Part shown: positions 36,790 to 46,789 of the stretch, piece by piece
Numbering within the stretch: position 1 is the first letter of the stretch
Layout: every line of letters starts with the position of its first letter
NCBI GenBank assembly: GCA_022749755.1
Contig: CM040445.1
Coordinates: 14,033,182 to 14,097,181, forward strand
Direction of reading: 5' to 3'
Length of the DNA: 64,000 nucleotides
Source of the DNA: Azadirachta indica
Lineage: Eukaryota; Streptophyta; Magnoliopsida; Sapindales; Meliaceae
Position numbers and translations under genes: made by a program
Notes under the pieces: generated by a model
Database searches by the model: none
Told to the model about the DNA's origin: nothing
The model's input: only the letters and a program-made list of their open reading frames with translations

Positions 36790-37187
36790 CAAAGAATGGG
36801 GCAATTATACTTTTTGTTATACAAAATGAATAATAAATGAACTGCTTGAAGAAAATATTCTCATAATTTGGAAACTTTTTATTTTTAATTACGTGGTGAA
36901 ATAGAAAAGTGAGAGAAGAAGGGAGAGAGAAGAGGGGAAAGGCTGAAAAAAAAATATATTTTATATTTGCAAACAAACAACAAACAAGTGGGCACACTCT
37001 CTTATTGACAAATATTAAAATTGTAAATTGATTGTGATTCACAAGGTTATGAATAGTGCCTCAATTATCTATAGCACCAATAACTCTTTCGACTTCTATG
37101 GCTATTGCCCTGCATACTTTGAGTAAGATGCATATATATGGTTGCACACCACTGTAATTTCTACCCTTATACCAATACTGGGGTGTT

Positions 37188-37400
37188 CAAAATTCTGGGG
37201 TGTTCAAAATTCGGCCCGATTCACTTAATCCACTTAATTTAATTCGATTTAATCTGTTTTTAATAGGTTTGATGAATCAATGGATTGAATTAGATTTAAA
37301 AATTTTGAAATCTATTTATGGTGGATTAGATTATGGTTTAACATCACCAATCCGCCAAAATTTGATCTGATCTGCTAAAAATAATGCAACAAATATTTAA
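37188..37400. repeat. Decayed DNA-transposon-like end with a short direct repeat
   Basis: GGGGTGTTCAAAATTC occurs twice in tandem (about 37190-37225), followed by alternating AATTTAATTCGATTTAATC-like sequence. This resembles the ends of plant hAT-like MITEs, but I see no matching opposite end. Confidence 0.3.
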
Positions 37401-38854
37401 ATAAAATAAAAATAAATATATAGAACAAATCCAATAATTTTAATTATTAGGATTAGAAAATAAAATAAAGTCCAATAATAAGTTTATGAAGATAACATTA
37501 GAAGAAGCAGGACTGAAGTCTAAAAAAATTCATATGTATAACCAGTAATAAAAGCTAGATGCGCAGCTTGATATTAAAACTGGTACTTAATTAATCATAA
37601 TCAAAACATTTGGGTGCTCTTCAATTAATTAAAGAGAAAAATTCCTTTTCATTAATGTGTTGGTTTTAATTTGAAGCAAATAACAAAGAATAATATTAGA
37701 CATTGTAAATTGTTATTTCAAGTTTTGTTTGTTTACAATTACTCAACAATTAAAAGGACTTTCGAAATCCAAAATTTTAAATGTACAGGCAGTAGACATC
37801 CACATTCTTTTAATTTCAGCCATCAATGCGTAAGATATATTTGAACTCTCTTTTTCTATAAGCTTTTAATGTCAGTGGTCAACTTCAATCCACATATATA
37901 TGATCTTGATCAAAAGAGGTTATATATATATATAATTTTTGTCCAATTTTTTTGAATTCATTTTAAGGAAAAACTTTCAGTGTTAAAAGCGAGAAAGAAT
38001 TTTCTTTCTCTTCTGGCTTGATAGTAATACTCGTATATCCGGTGCCGGTAATAACTGATCAAATCCAAAACCTTGGATCAAAATATATGTTCTTTATAGA
38101 ATAATATCATTTTCCACCCGTAAAAGAAGACCAAGACCAATAAGAAGTCTTTGCCTAAATGTATAGGTGATCATCTTCAAAAGACTAATGAGACCATGAT
38201 AACAGAGGCGGGTCAACAAAATATAAGGCAATTTTGAAAAAAAAAAAAATGCAAGATCATTGTACTGACTCTTATGACAAAAATATTTTCATTTATCCCA
38301 AAAAAAAAAAGAGATGTAAAATTATTCATTAAATAAAAAAATCATTCTACTAGCACTTTTTAACTTAAAATGATTATATAAACGCGAATTATTATAAATA
38401 CTATGAATAAATTTACATTTTGTAATAAATATTATGAATAAATCATTGAAGCACAAAAGTTCAAAAGAGAAGTTTGAGTTTCATTGATATCAAAAACAAA
38501 ATGCAAGACGGAAAGAATTGTGAATCTCTTTTATAAGAGACACTAAACGCTAAATAGATAAATTCAAATTATTGTTACGTAATAGAATACTGAACAAAAT
38601 ACATTTTAGTAAAACAAATTGAGATGCTTGCTGCAGAATTAAAGACTGAAACAATAAAACTAATTAAGTTGTTGCTTAAATCATACCGAAAACTTCAAGA
38701 CAAAAGTCGAATAGACTGTCTCCGATTACCGTCGAAACCCCTTATCATAATATATTTGAAGTACTCCGATTGACGAAGGTATACATGAACACAACAGAAC
38801 AGTCGCGAGGGCTGACAAAAATTAATTTACCAGTTGACTAAAACATTATCTTGA

Positions 38855-39453
38855 ATCGCCCCAAAGAGATAAGTCTTCTTTTCCTCCGGATTTGCTGAAG
38901 CATTTGGTACAAAGACCGGCGTAGACTATATTGTTTGTTGGCTTGGCCCATTGGAATACATTAGATTGTCTTGGAAATAGGCTGACATACGCTCCACGCG
39001 CTTTGATCCTTCTTCAAAAGGCATGGATGTACCTGGGAGGCAGCACCAGCGACAGCAGCTTTCAAGACAGTAACAGTAGTCTTCAAGACTGCAACAGTAG
39101 TCTTCGAGCTTCTACTTGTCCGCAGCAGGCTGGTCATGTTCCGTAGTGGTGGAACTGGAAGTTCTACTGTTGGCTGCCGCTGCTTATCCTTAGCTTCTGA
39201 TAGTGTCTGTGATTGTTTGTGACTGAATCTGCGATTGAGCTTACTGGTAATCCGGCTGGGATTCGCCCTACTCTTGCTGGTTTTCTTCGTGATCAATGGC
39301 CACAGAAAGTTCATGATCAATATGAGCAGTGGCTATGCCTTCTTGCTTTGCTGAAAATTTACATTCTGAGATTGTATGCCATGTTTTGTTGGGATTTCAG
39401 GCTTGTTAGGCTCGTAAACAGAAGGATCTATTTCAGGATGACTACTTTTTCAT
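38855..39453 (-). pseudogene. Array copy 5 (type I), with a 21-bp minisatellite
   Basis: It keeps KQSQTLSEAKDKQRQPTVEL, PVPPLRNMTSLL, the box region near 38990-39015 and a type I tail region, but across several frames. The region of the family ATG gives MKK then a stop. Between the linker and the box, an in-frame 21-bp tandem repeat (39061-39102 and part of a third unit) encodes alternating TTVAVLK/TTVTVLK. A TTGACC core lies at 39717-39722. Confidence 0.75.
39061..39115. repeat. 21-bp minisatellite inside array copy 5
   Basis: Two units of 21 bp (39061-39081, 39082-39102) differ at two positions, with a partial third. The unit length keeps the reading frame. Confidence 0.8.
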
Positions 39454-39716
39454 GATTGGATATATTATTCACTGGCTATCAATTCGGTTCGTAGAAATTA
39501 AGCTCAGAGGAAATCTAGGCTAATGCTGCGTAAGGCTAAAAGCTATATATGCAATAAAATATAAAGAAGCAATTAACTAACTGCACCAAGAAAATGAATA
39601 TAAAAACTCATGGATCAAAATATATTTGCTTATATAGAATAATGTCATTTTCCACCCATAAATTAAGAAGACCAAGACCGATTAGAAGGCTTCAAAAGAC
39701 GATGATAACAGGGGCG

Positions 39717-39722
39717 GGTCAA
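39717..39722 (-). promoter_or_regulatory. TTGACC core upstream of array copy 5
   Basis: Gene-strand TTGACC within the shared upstream block, 264-269 bases before the family start position. Candidate W-box by sequence only. Confidence 0.4.
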
Positions 39723-40045
39723 GAAAGTGTAAGGCAATTTGAAATTAATAAAATAAAAAATCATTCTACTAACTCTTATATATAACAAAAGTATTTTCAT
39801 TTATCTTAAAAACTACCAGATGTAACATTATTAATTTAAGAGATAACAACTCTTTGAACTCCATTTTTAAAATTAAATGTCAAACATTCACTCAAATTAA
39901 AAATATTTGTCAGACTCCATTTTTGTTATTATTCACTGTTGACCCTTGTAAAATAACATAAATACTCTTGTTAATATATATAAATATTTTTAATTCTCAA
40001 TTTTAAAAAATAAATTATAAAATATAAAAAAATATGTGCTAAAAA

Positions 40046-40121
40046 TTGAAGTAACTTATTCTCGAATCATCTTATGTAGAATAAGTTACTTCAACGGTAA
40101 AATGCTAGCCAGCTGGCTAGC
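40046..40121. repeat. Perfect 17-bp hairpin followed by an 18-bp perfect palindrome
   Basis: TTGAAGTAACTTATTCT (40046-40062) is perfectly complementary to 40078-40094 across a 15-base loop. Ten bases later, GCTAGCCAGCTGGCTAGC (40104-40121) is its own reverse complement. Confidence 0.85.
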
Positions 40122-40379
40122 TTGGTATATAATTAATATAAGCTCCATAAGGCAAGAAAATTAAAACTTCGGAGAGATTATTGGAAGTGAGATGTAAATA
40201 ATTATTTTTTAGCATACGAGCCTACCCATGCGAATATCCGGACATCTATTTTACTGTGTTTTCTTTAAATTATTTGTTTATTATTATCACCGTTTTACGT
40301 ATTAAATTTATATATTTAAATTTATTATTTTGAATTGTTATATAAAAAATTAGTCTTTATCCTTAGATTTTACTCTTCA

Positions 40380-40380
<1 letters not shown>

Positions 40381-40413
<33 letters not shown>
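40381..40413. repeat. (ATA)n microsatellite
   Basis: About eleven ATA units lie 3' of array copy 6. Confidence 0.9.
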
Positions 40414-40415
<2 letters not shown>

Positions 40416-40490
40416 GTATATTGAAGTTTCACAATAAAATAATTGTTCAAAACTAATTCTTAAATAGAGGGCATTTTGTTAAAAAAATAA

Positions 40491-40610
40491 TGAATTCCTT
40501 CCCATCCAAAATTTTTTATTATAAACAAACAAAAGAATACTATTTGTTTCTTCATTCCTTTCCCCTTTTCTTTCCTCATTTCTTTCCATTCTTCCAACCA
40601 TACACCTCGT
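40491..40610. repeat. MITE-like repeat fragment 3' of array copy 6
   Basis: Same repeat as at 30924 and 35250, 200-315 bp beyond the stop of copy 6. Confidence 0.6.
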
Positions 40611-40805
40611 AAATAATTTGAAATGACACAAATAGATAAATTCAAATTATTGTTAATATAAACCGACACACTAAAAAAAGGACAAACACATTTTACTAAA
40701 ACAAATTGAAATTCAGAATTGAAAACTGAAGCAATAAAATTTTGATTTGTTGCATAAATCATACCAAAAGCTTCACGACAGAACAGTAGTGAGGGCCGAT
40801 AAAAA

Positions 40806-41336
40806 TTAATGTTCCGGTTGACCAAAACAGTTCCTGAATCGCTCCAACGTAGAGGTAGTCTTCCGTTTCTTCAGATTTGCTGAAGCACTTGGTACAGACA
40901 CCGGCGTGGACTGTATTGTTTGCTCGTTTGGCCCATTCAAATACATTGGATTGCTTAGGAAATCGGCTGATACAGCCTCCATGCGCTTTGAACCTTTTTC
41001 AAAAGGCATCAATCCATCCCCTACCAGGATATCGGCTGATACATACTTATGTAGTGGCGGATCTGGCAGTTCTACTGTTGGCTGCCGCTGCTTATCCTTA
41101 GCTTCTGACAGTGCCTGTGATTGTTGTGACTGGATCTGTGATTGAGCTTGCTGGTAATCTGGCTTGGTTTCGCCCTGTTCTTGCTGGTTTTCTTCATAAT
41201 CAATATGAACAGTGGATACGTTTACTTGCTTCGCTGCAAATTTACATTCTGAAGATTGAATGTCATATTTTGTTGGGATTTCAGGCTTGGTAGGCTCGTA
41301 AACAGAAGGAACTATTTCAGTGTGACTACTTATCAT
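40806..41336 (-). CDS. Array copy 6: intact type I member of the unknown tandem family, 176 aa
   Basis: A single uninterrupted ORF from the conserved family ATG (41336) to TAA; no intron is needed. I do not recognise the family. In order: the N-terminal block (residues 7-35: EIVPSVYEPTKPEIPTKYDI), a Q-rich linker (about 50-75), the type I block KDKQRQPTVELPDPPL (80-95), the box MPFEKGSKRMEAVSADF (110-126), MYLNGPNEQTIQSTPVSVPS (131-150) and a basic tail with KKRK and LERFRNCF. It then runs six residues past the usual stop (GQPEH end). There is no signal peptide or membrane segment, and low complexity suggests disorder. The conserved upstream block with TTGACC lies 270 bases before the ATG. 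Expression is unknown. Confidence 0.7.
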   Translation of the reverse strand: MISSHTEIVPSVYEPTKPEIPTKYDIQSSECKFAAKQVNVSTVHIDYEENQQEQGETKPDYQQAQSQIQSQQSQALSEAKDKQRQPTVELPDPPLHKYVSADILVGDGLMPFEKGSKRMEAVSADFLSNPMYLNGPNEQTIQSTPVSVPSASANLKKRKTTSTLERFRNCFGQPEH

Positions 41337-42069
41337 GATTGGATATCCACTGGGCTCTCAATTTGGTTCGTAGAAAGCTCAAAGGAGAGGCTAATGCTGC
41401 TAAGGCTAAAAGCTATGCCCTATGTATGCAACATCAAGAAACAACTAACTGCATAAAATAAATGTAAAACTTAAGGTTTTAAAAAAATACAATCATATAC
41501 AATCATTTCGTTTTCCACCCATAAAGAAGACCAAGACCAATGCGAAGTCTTTGGTTAAGTGATTATGTTCGTCAAAAGAAGACTGAGACCATAAAACCAG
41601 AGGCGGGTCAACAACTTTTTTAAAGAAATATTTTACAATTTCTTTTTAAATCAAAATTAAAAATAAAGGTACTGCTTGAAGAAAATATCGTCATAGTTTG
41701 GAAACTTTTTATTTTTAATTACGTGGAGAAATAGAAAAGTGGGAGAAGAAGAGGGGAGAGACTGAAAAAATAAAGATCTTATTAATTAAATAGTAAAATA
41801 TTTAGTTTTGCAAAGAATTGTATATTTATATTATATACTTTTCCTATAAGAAAAATATTTTCACTTATATAGGGCAGAAAATTAAATGAACAATTTCTGA
41901 AAAAAGTACTTGATAAGTATTAATAAAAATACAAAATCTTTAAAAGATTGAATATTTCATTATTTTGGGATCAAAATGAATATTTTAATTGTAAAATTAT
42001 TATCATTAAAAAAAATTAATATTATTTTAGAAAAATTTTGGTGGTGCCTACGGGCCACGGCCCCCTCAC
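41337..42069. other. Upstream region of array copy 6
   Basis: Bases 41505-41620 are the conserved type I upstream block. Bases 41630-42060 are AT-rich, ending in a short GC-rich piece (42040-42065) that looks like a transposon remnant. No gene is seen. Confidence 0.5.
41606..41611 (-). promoter_or_regulatory. TTGACC core upstream of array copy 6
   Basis: Gene-strand TTGACC at about -270 of an intact copy, in the sequence GTTGACCCGCCT that is shared almost exactly with copies 2, 4a and 5 and the orphan flank at 38211. Confidence 0.5.
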
Positions 42070-42506
42070 GCCACTGAATGCGATGTGAAGCTCGCTCAAA
42101 TGACCAAATTGCTTGCGGCAGACTATATTGATTTGCTAGCGCACGTTTGGCATCTTCAAAAGGATCAGCCTGTTTCGTCTCCTCGGAGAGTCTCCTTGCT
42201 TGCTCGCCGCCGGCCTGTTGAAGTTAATTTCTCGGAGACCTTGCGTGGGTCGCTGCTGCTGATCTTCTGGCGTTGGTTGTCGTAATTCTTGTGATTTTGG
42301 TGGCTGAATCTGCGGTTGAGCTTCATCTCACTTGGCTTGGGTTGGTTTTCTTCGACATATATAGGTAACGTAAGCAAATGATAGTAAGTTGGTGAAGCAA
42401 AAGGTACATCAATACGAGTAGCTAAGGTTTCTTGCCTTGCTTCATAATGAAATGATCGGTTAAACTTGCTCTTAAGCTTAGTACGGTTACAGTGTGACAA
42501 AAACAC
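42070..42506 (-). pseudogene. Array copy 7 (type II), truncated and frameshifted
   Basis: The minus strand reads YEARQETLATRIDVPFASPT (type II N-terminal block), ENQPKPSEMKLN, then KVSEKLTSTGRRRASKETLRGDETG and a stop. In another frame the W-box follows as QAIWSFERASHRI. The order matches copy 16. The tail is missing, and the upstream start region differs from other copies. Confidence 0.7.
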
Positions 42507-43691
42507 ATGGCATACAAATGCAGAGTAGACTCATACCGTAAAGAATTCCACTAGACCCACAAGCTACTTAAAAGTAACACAAATCAAGACATGATTAATA
42601 TAAAATTATTGAAATACGCAGCTGAGAGCAAAAAATGATCTGGAAAAAATGCAATGCAGTGCTTACAGGCGTGGCATTCATCGACAATCTGTGCAACCTG
42701 ACCAAAGGTTAAGCATGGGAAGAAGGCAGTTATCAGAGCTGAACGATGATAGAAATAACTAAATGTCAACATCTCAACGTTAAAAGTTAATTTTTACACA
42801 ATTAATAAAATATTTATTTTTATTCTAAACATCTCAGCATCGAAATTTAATGCACTTTTTTGATTTCTGGTTAATCATATGACTATAATGCATTTCTACT
42901 TTGCATAGTCGAATTATATACTTTTACCGCAGCATCTCAATGCTAAGATTTGCTTGGTTTGATTTTGGATTCTCAACCTATGTTTGGCATGAAGAATGGA
43001 AAGGAAAAAGGGCCGAGAAAGGAAAAGAAAGGGAAAAAGAATCAAATGGATTCTTTTGTTTGATTAAAACCAAGAATAGGAGTCTTCTCTTGTATCTAGG
43101 TTTAGAAGTTTACTTCGACTATAATCTAATGTATTAATTGATTCTCTTCTAAGAAGGCCGACCTAGCCTACCCATCTGATCTTCATTTGCTTGTCTATCG
43201 ATCGGCATATGAAAAGGAACGTTGACCTCAATTAAAATAAAATAAGTTATTGAAATTTCAAAGTATTGAATTTGATTAGGTAATTTAATTTCCTATATAT
43301 CATAATTATTTATATTACCTAGATTTGATTATCAAATATTTTAATTATTATGATCATTTCTTGCTCATCACAATGGATTAAGAATAAGAATAATATGAAT
43401 TAGATGTGCGGCAATATTATCATAATGTCACGGCAATTTGTATCTTTAACACTATTTGTAAGATATATATTAAAATATTATTTACAATAATATTATCTAA
43501 ATAGATTTATCCATAACTTGTACAAGTTTTCTGTAAATCAGACAAGATCATACAATACATATAAATGGCTAGCAAGAAAAGTTATTGCTAAATCAGAGTA
43601 GTAAGAAAGCTAGCATGCATGCAGAAATATGACAATTTGTGCAAATCCTTCGTTGCAAGTTTTTCATCAGATTAAATAGAAAAGTTTTAAC
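42507..43691. other. Flank between array copies 7 and 8
   Basis: Bases 42960-43068 hold the MITE-like repeat in inverted orientation. Bases 43120-43330 match 53145-53350. From about 43430 the sequence matches 61950 onward, the start of the large duplication that includes copies 8 and 9. No gene is seen. Confidence 0.5.
42960..43068. repeat. MITE-like repeat fragment, inverted
   Basis: It is the reverse complement of the 40491-40610 repeat, recognisable from GAAGAATGGAAAGG and GATTCTTTTGTTTG. Confidence 0.55.
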
Positions 43692-44513
43692 TTAAAATTT
43701 TTGGCCAAGGCCTACAAATTTTCTCAGTTGCTTCCACCAAGAGACCGCGCCCGTCCGTTGCATCGGGTGGATATTTGAGCCTTGGCTTGAAACTGTAGTG
43801 TGTGGCACAGACAGCTGAGCTGACCCAGCTCGCGGGCATTGTGAGCTTAATCCTGCAGCTGGCTGATTTGGCCCATTAGGAGAACACGTTTGATTGCCTT
43901 GCTGAATTCGCGGTGGGAAGTGTGCTGACTGGAGTGAGATGGCAGTATCGCCATTTGATAGGTTGTTACAATATAATCGTGGATAATTAATCCGATCTTG
44001 GGAGGAGGCAAACATATCCTCCAAACTCTTTGAACCTAGTTCAAAGCACCAACTTGTCTGCAACCACTCTGAGAGACATCTCTGTGTCGCAACCTCCTTA
44101 AGCTGTAAATCAGCTTCTTCAAAGAGCCAAGTTATTTGTTGTTGTTTGAGAGGCTGTTGGGGGATGCATTCGGTCCTTGAGAACCTGCGCTTTCGCTTGC
44201 GATTGAGCTGCAGCTTGTCAGCAACAGGCCTGGTCAACTTAGTCTTCTGAGCTTCTTGAGATGGTGGTTCTACGGCTTGTTGTGACTGCGGTGACGGGGT
44301 TTGATGTTGAGCTTGTTGGTCATTTGCCTGGATCTGGCGCTGTTGCTGATTTTCTTCAACACAAGTCGGTGCAGAGAGTTCACCAATACGAGTGGCTATG
44401 GCTTCATGTTTCGCTTTATATGGATACTCTTGAGATTGCATATCACATTCTGTTTGGATTTGATGAGGATGGTTAGGCTTGTAAATAGAAGGGTCCATTT
44501 CAGGACTTGTCAT
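43692..44513 (-). CDS. Array copy 8: intact type II member of the unknown tandem family, 273 aa
   Basis: A single open frame; no known function. I start at the ATG at 44513 because it aligns with the start of copies 6, 11 and 17. The frame is open further upstream (to 44579) but has no earlier ATG. Layout: N-terminal block (PEMDPSIYKPNHPHQIQ; YPYKAKHEAIATRIGELSAP, about 1-50), Q-rich linker (55-90), basic NRKRKRRF (104-111, possible nuclear signal), first box ITWLFEEADLQLKE (127-140), second box TSWCFELGSKSLEDMFASSQ (153-172), CSPNGPNQPAAG (210-221) and basic end WWKQLRKFVGLGQKF (259-273). There are no membrane segments. It is part of a duplicated unit whose other copy (copy 17) has a frameshift. 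Confidence 0.7.
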   Translation of the reverse strand: MTSPEMDPSIYKPNHPHQIQTECDMQSQEYPYKAKHEAIATRIGELSAPTCVEENQQQRQIQANDQQAQHQTPSPQSQQAVEPPSQEAQKTKLTRPVADKLQLNRKRKRRFSRTECIPQQPLKQQQITWLFEEADLQLKEVATQRCLSEWLQTSWCFELGSKSLEDMFASSQDRINYPRLYCNNLSNGDTAISLQSAHFPPRIQQGNQTCSPNGPNQPAAGLSSQCPRAGSAQLSVPHTTVSSQGSNIHPMQRTGAVSWWKQLRKFVGLGQKF

Positions 44514-44879
44514 AATAGGCTCTTCACTATGTTTCTTAGAAAGCTCGATATCAAGGAGTTGGAAATGAGAGTTTTGCAAGCTATATGCAAAGAAGCAACT
44601 TCCACATAAAGAGGAATATAAAAACTTGGAACAAAGAATGATAGATATACTGCTAGTAGTACTTCAATTTTCACGGAAGAGAGAAAATTATAGATCAATA
44701 CAACGAATGTAGTTGAAGGAGGCTCCTTAGCTGAACGGCTGAACCGGCTTAGCCTTGGGAGCACCGAGTATTTTTGTACGTAGCTTATGCTTGGTATTAA
44801 GATATTGTTACTTCCAATGTGGGATCAGAAGGATTCCGCACGGCTCATAAGCATTTTATTAGAAATATAAAATTTTAAT

Positions 44880-44965
44880 TTAAGATTTTCGGCCTAAAAG
44901 TTTCTTGAGTCGCCTCCACCGAGAAACAGCTTTCTCTTACTGGATTGCATGGTAAAAACACCTGG
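44880..44965 (-). pseudogene. Array copy 9, C-terminal remnant (type II)
   Basis: Only the tail is left: KAVSRWRRLKKLLGRKS and a stop. It sits upstream of copy 8 at the same distance as copy 18 from copy 17, so it is the left duplicate of copy 18. Confidence 0.7.
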
Positions 44966-45901
44966 AAGAATGCTGATTGTCTGAAACATTATTCTGATTT
45001 GTGCTATTAAGAAATGAAACAATTATTTGAAAAACATCACAGGGCAATGGAAGAAACAATAATACAGAATATTACCATGGCATTACGCACTGAATTTTAA
45101 GCGGAAAGTTTCATCGGATAACAGAGTGAAATTATCAGCTTTTGCACACCGCCTAATATACATGGAACAGTAAACTGAAATTGAAATATTAGATAAAAGC
45201 CCTAGTTAATTTGTACAAGATATATCTCTTGATACTAAAATTCTTTTCACTGCCACGGGCATGCCGCTTAGGATGGATTCTAGTCAACAAATACAATTTA
45301 TCAACTTTCGCGGGAACTGCGTCCATGGCAGAATGAATGATATAGCCTCGGTAGGAAACGTGATGCGAGTATGAGGGCTCATTGTTAGATTACAAGGCCC
45401 AAAGATACATGTAAAGCATAAACTGGTCAGTGAACGCTAGTGGTGTTACCGGTGAGTTCCTTCCGATAATCAAGTTAAGCCAAAGTACAGTGAAGAAAAT
45501 AGTCTCAGAAATTTAATGGTGATTCAATATGTGATTTATGAAAGAGCAAAAGAGGGAGAGTGTTAAGAAATCCAACCCTTTGCTTGGAAAAATTTGGGGT
45601 TTATATAGGTGAGGAGAAAGATAGATTTTCCTCCAAAATTGCCATCATGTGGTCACTGTACCTGCCACAAGTACATGTAGATGTCTATTTGGACACTCTT
45701 TTCCATGGGCTTATCTCATTTGCCTCGGAGAAATGGATCTTCCACCGCCCATTATTCGATGTATCATCTTACTATTGGTTGCCGTGGCGGCTTCTCATAC
45801 GTGTCATCTGTCATTGGCTTATTTTACAATTCTTTATGTAGTAACTTGGCTTGTTAGATTATGATTATGACCTTTTAACCATTTTAACCATGGATCCTAC
45901 A
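44966..45901. other. Unassigned sequence left of the LTR element
   Basis: No array homology is seen after the tail of copy 9. Bases 45240-45840 look like older repeat DNA (including GGGGTTTATATAGG and long open but unrecognised frames). The LTR element may be nested in an earlier insertion; I could not find that element's ends. Confidence 0.35.
45898..45901. repeat. Left target-site duplication of the LTR element (TACA)
   Basis: TACA precedes the 5' LTR and follows the 3' LTR (51961-51964). A fifth base differs (CTACA/ATACA), so a 5-bp site with one change is likely. Confidence 0.55.
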
Positions 45902-46527
45902 TGTCACGTGCCGTTAGCACGAGCGGTAACTCCGCAAGCCTGCGAGTTTCATCCACGAGCGTTGGGCATTGCATCGTATGTATGGTTCTATCACGACTAC
46001 AGTGGGTATATTAGTTGAAATCTTCACTGAGGCAGAAAGCAAAATCCCAATTAGACCTTTCCTGATTGAGTCGGGCAGAAAGCAGGACAAAGGGGCAGTT
46101 TACATTGTGGCGAGCACTGTATCTCGAGCACTGTTCATGCCCAATAGGCCCAATATGTGATAGTGGGGTTAGGTGAGATATTTTGAATTATTTGTATATA
46201 AAATGTTGTCATTTAATCTCAACCCTTCTTAATGCTTTATAAAAGGCAATCCTAGCCATTTAAATGTAAATATATATATGTAATGCTTATTTAGTGCAAT
46301 GAAGAAACTTCTACTATTTTCCACTCTCTCTCTCACGTTTTGCTCTTTTTTTCTTGTAATTGCAATTGGCTTTCACTTCTAATTGGACAGGAATCTCACG
46401 CTACTTAGTCTACACATAAGCAACCCACTTCGATTTTCGTTTTTAAAAGCTCACCTAGTTTGGCTTTCCCATTAGCTGAGTTAGGTGCCGCACAGGTTTG
46501 GAATCTCAATTTTTCCAGCAGGTGAGA
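45902..46527 (+). repeat. 5' LTR of the chromovirus element
   Basis: Begins TGTCACGTGCC. It holds a TATA-like GTATATAAAATG at about 46194 and ends GGTGAGA, two bases before the primer site. It differs from the 3' LTR at many positions. Confidence 0.85.
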
Positions 46528-46529
46528 AT

Positions 46530-46541
46530 TGGTATCAAAGC
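46530..46541 (+). other. Primer-binding site of the LTR element
   Basis: TGGTATCAAAGC is one base from the TGGTATCAGAGC used by plant elements primed by initiator tRNA-Met. Confidence 0.8.
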
Positions 46542-46789
46542 AATTTGGGTGATTTTTGTGTGGTATGATACTCCATTTCATTGTGGCTATTGTTTGTTGA
46601 AGCTAGCATTGTGAAATCTTGGTTGCAAAACCTAGCGTTTAATTGTTGTTGTGAACACCTTGCTATATCTTTGGTTGCTGTTAGGTATTTGTTGGAGAAT
46701 TCTGGATTGTTGATTTCTTGTGGTGGAATTACTGTGAAATTGTGGTGGTAGCACTTTGTTTGTTGGAAGTTGGTTGCGGTAGAATTCTG

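Larger units (their letters stand above)
36528..38854. other. Upstream region of copy 4a, AT-rich DNA, and a duplicated flank without its gene
   Basis: Bases 36528-36800 are the conserved type I upstream region. Bases 37195-37400 hold a GGGGTGTTCAAAATTC repeat that looks like a decayed DNA-transposon end. Bases 38084-38690 match 31913-32520 (upstream region of copy 2), but no gene copy follows on the gene-sense side. No ORF is supported. Confidence 0.5.
39454..40805. other. Upstream region of copy 5 and downstream flank of copy 6
   Basis: Bases 39595-39780 carry the conserved type I upstream block. Bases 39830-40380 are AT-rich with a perfect inverted repeat and a palindrome (listed separately). 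An (ATA)n run lies at 40381-40413 and the MITE-like repeat at 40491-40610. No gene is seen. Confidence 0.5.
43430..45000. repeat. Segmental duplication, left copy (right copy 61950-63560)
   Basis: The unit holds array copy 8, its upstream region (GAAGGAGGCTCC, AATGTGGGA) and the tail of copy 9, in the same order and spacing as copies 17 and 18 at 61950-63560. Confidence 0.8.

Noticed and set aside
31300..41293. Many plus-strand ORFs repeated through the array (for example 31300-31557, 40877-41101, 55314-55565)
   Set aside because: They are reverse-strand shadows of the array genes: they recur only because the genes recur, and their lengths vary with lesions in the minus-strand frame.
42040..42065. 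GC-rich GGTGGTGCCTACGGGCCACG as a gene or regulatory site
   Set aside because: It is too short and isolated. It looks like a transposon-end remnant, but I cannot name it.
43692..44579. A 295-aa start for array copy 8 at 44579
   Set aside because: The codon there is TTG, not ATG. The first ATG in the frame (44513) aligns with the start of copies 6, 11 and 17.
45560..45864. Two overlapping plus-strand ORFs of 93 and 71 codons
   Set aside because: They overlap in different frames inside repeat-like DNA and resemble no protein family I know.
45969..46160. 63-codon ORF also present at 51394-51597
   Set aside because: It lies within the LTRs and is repeated only because the LTRs are.
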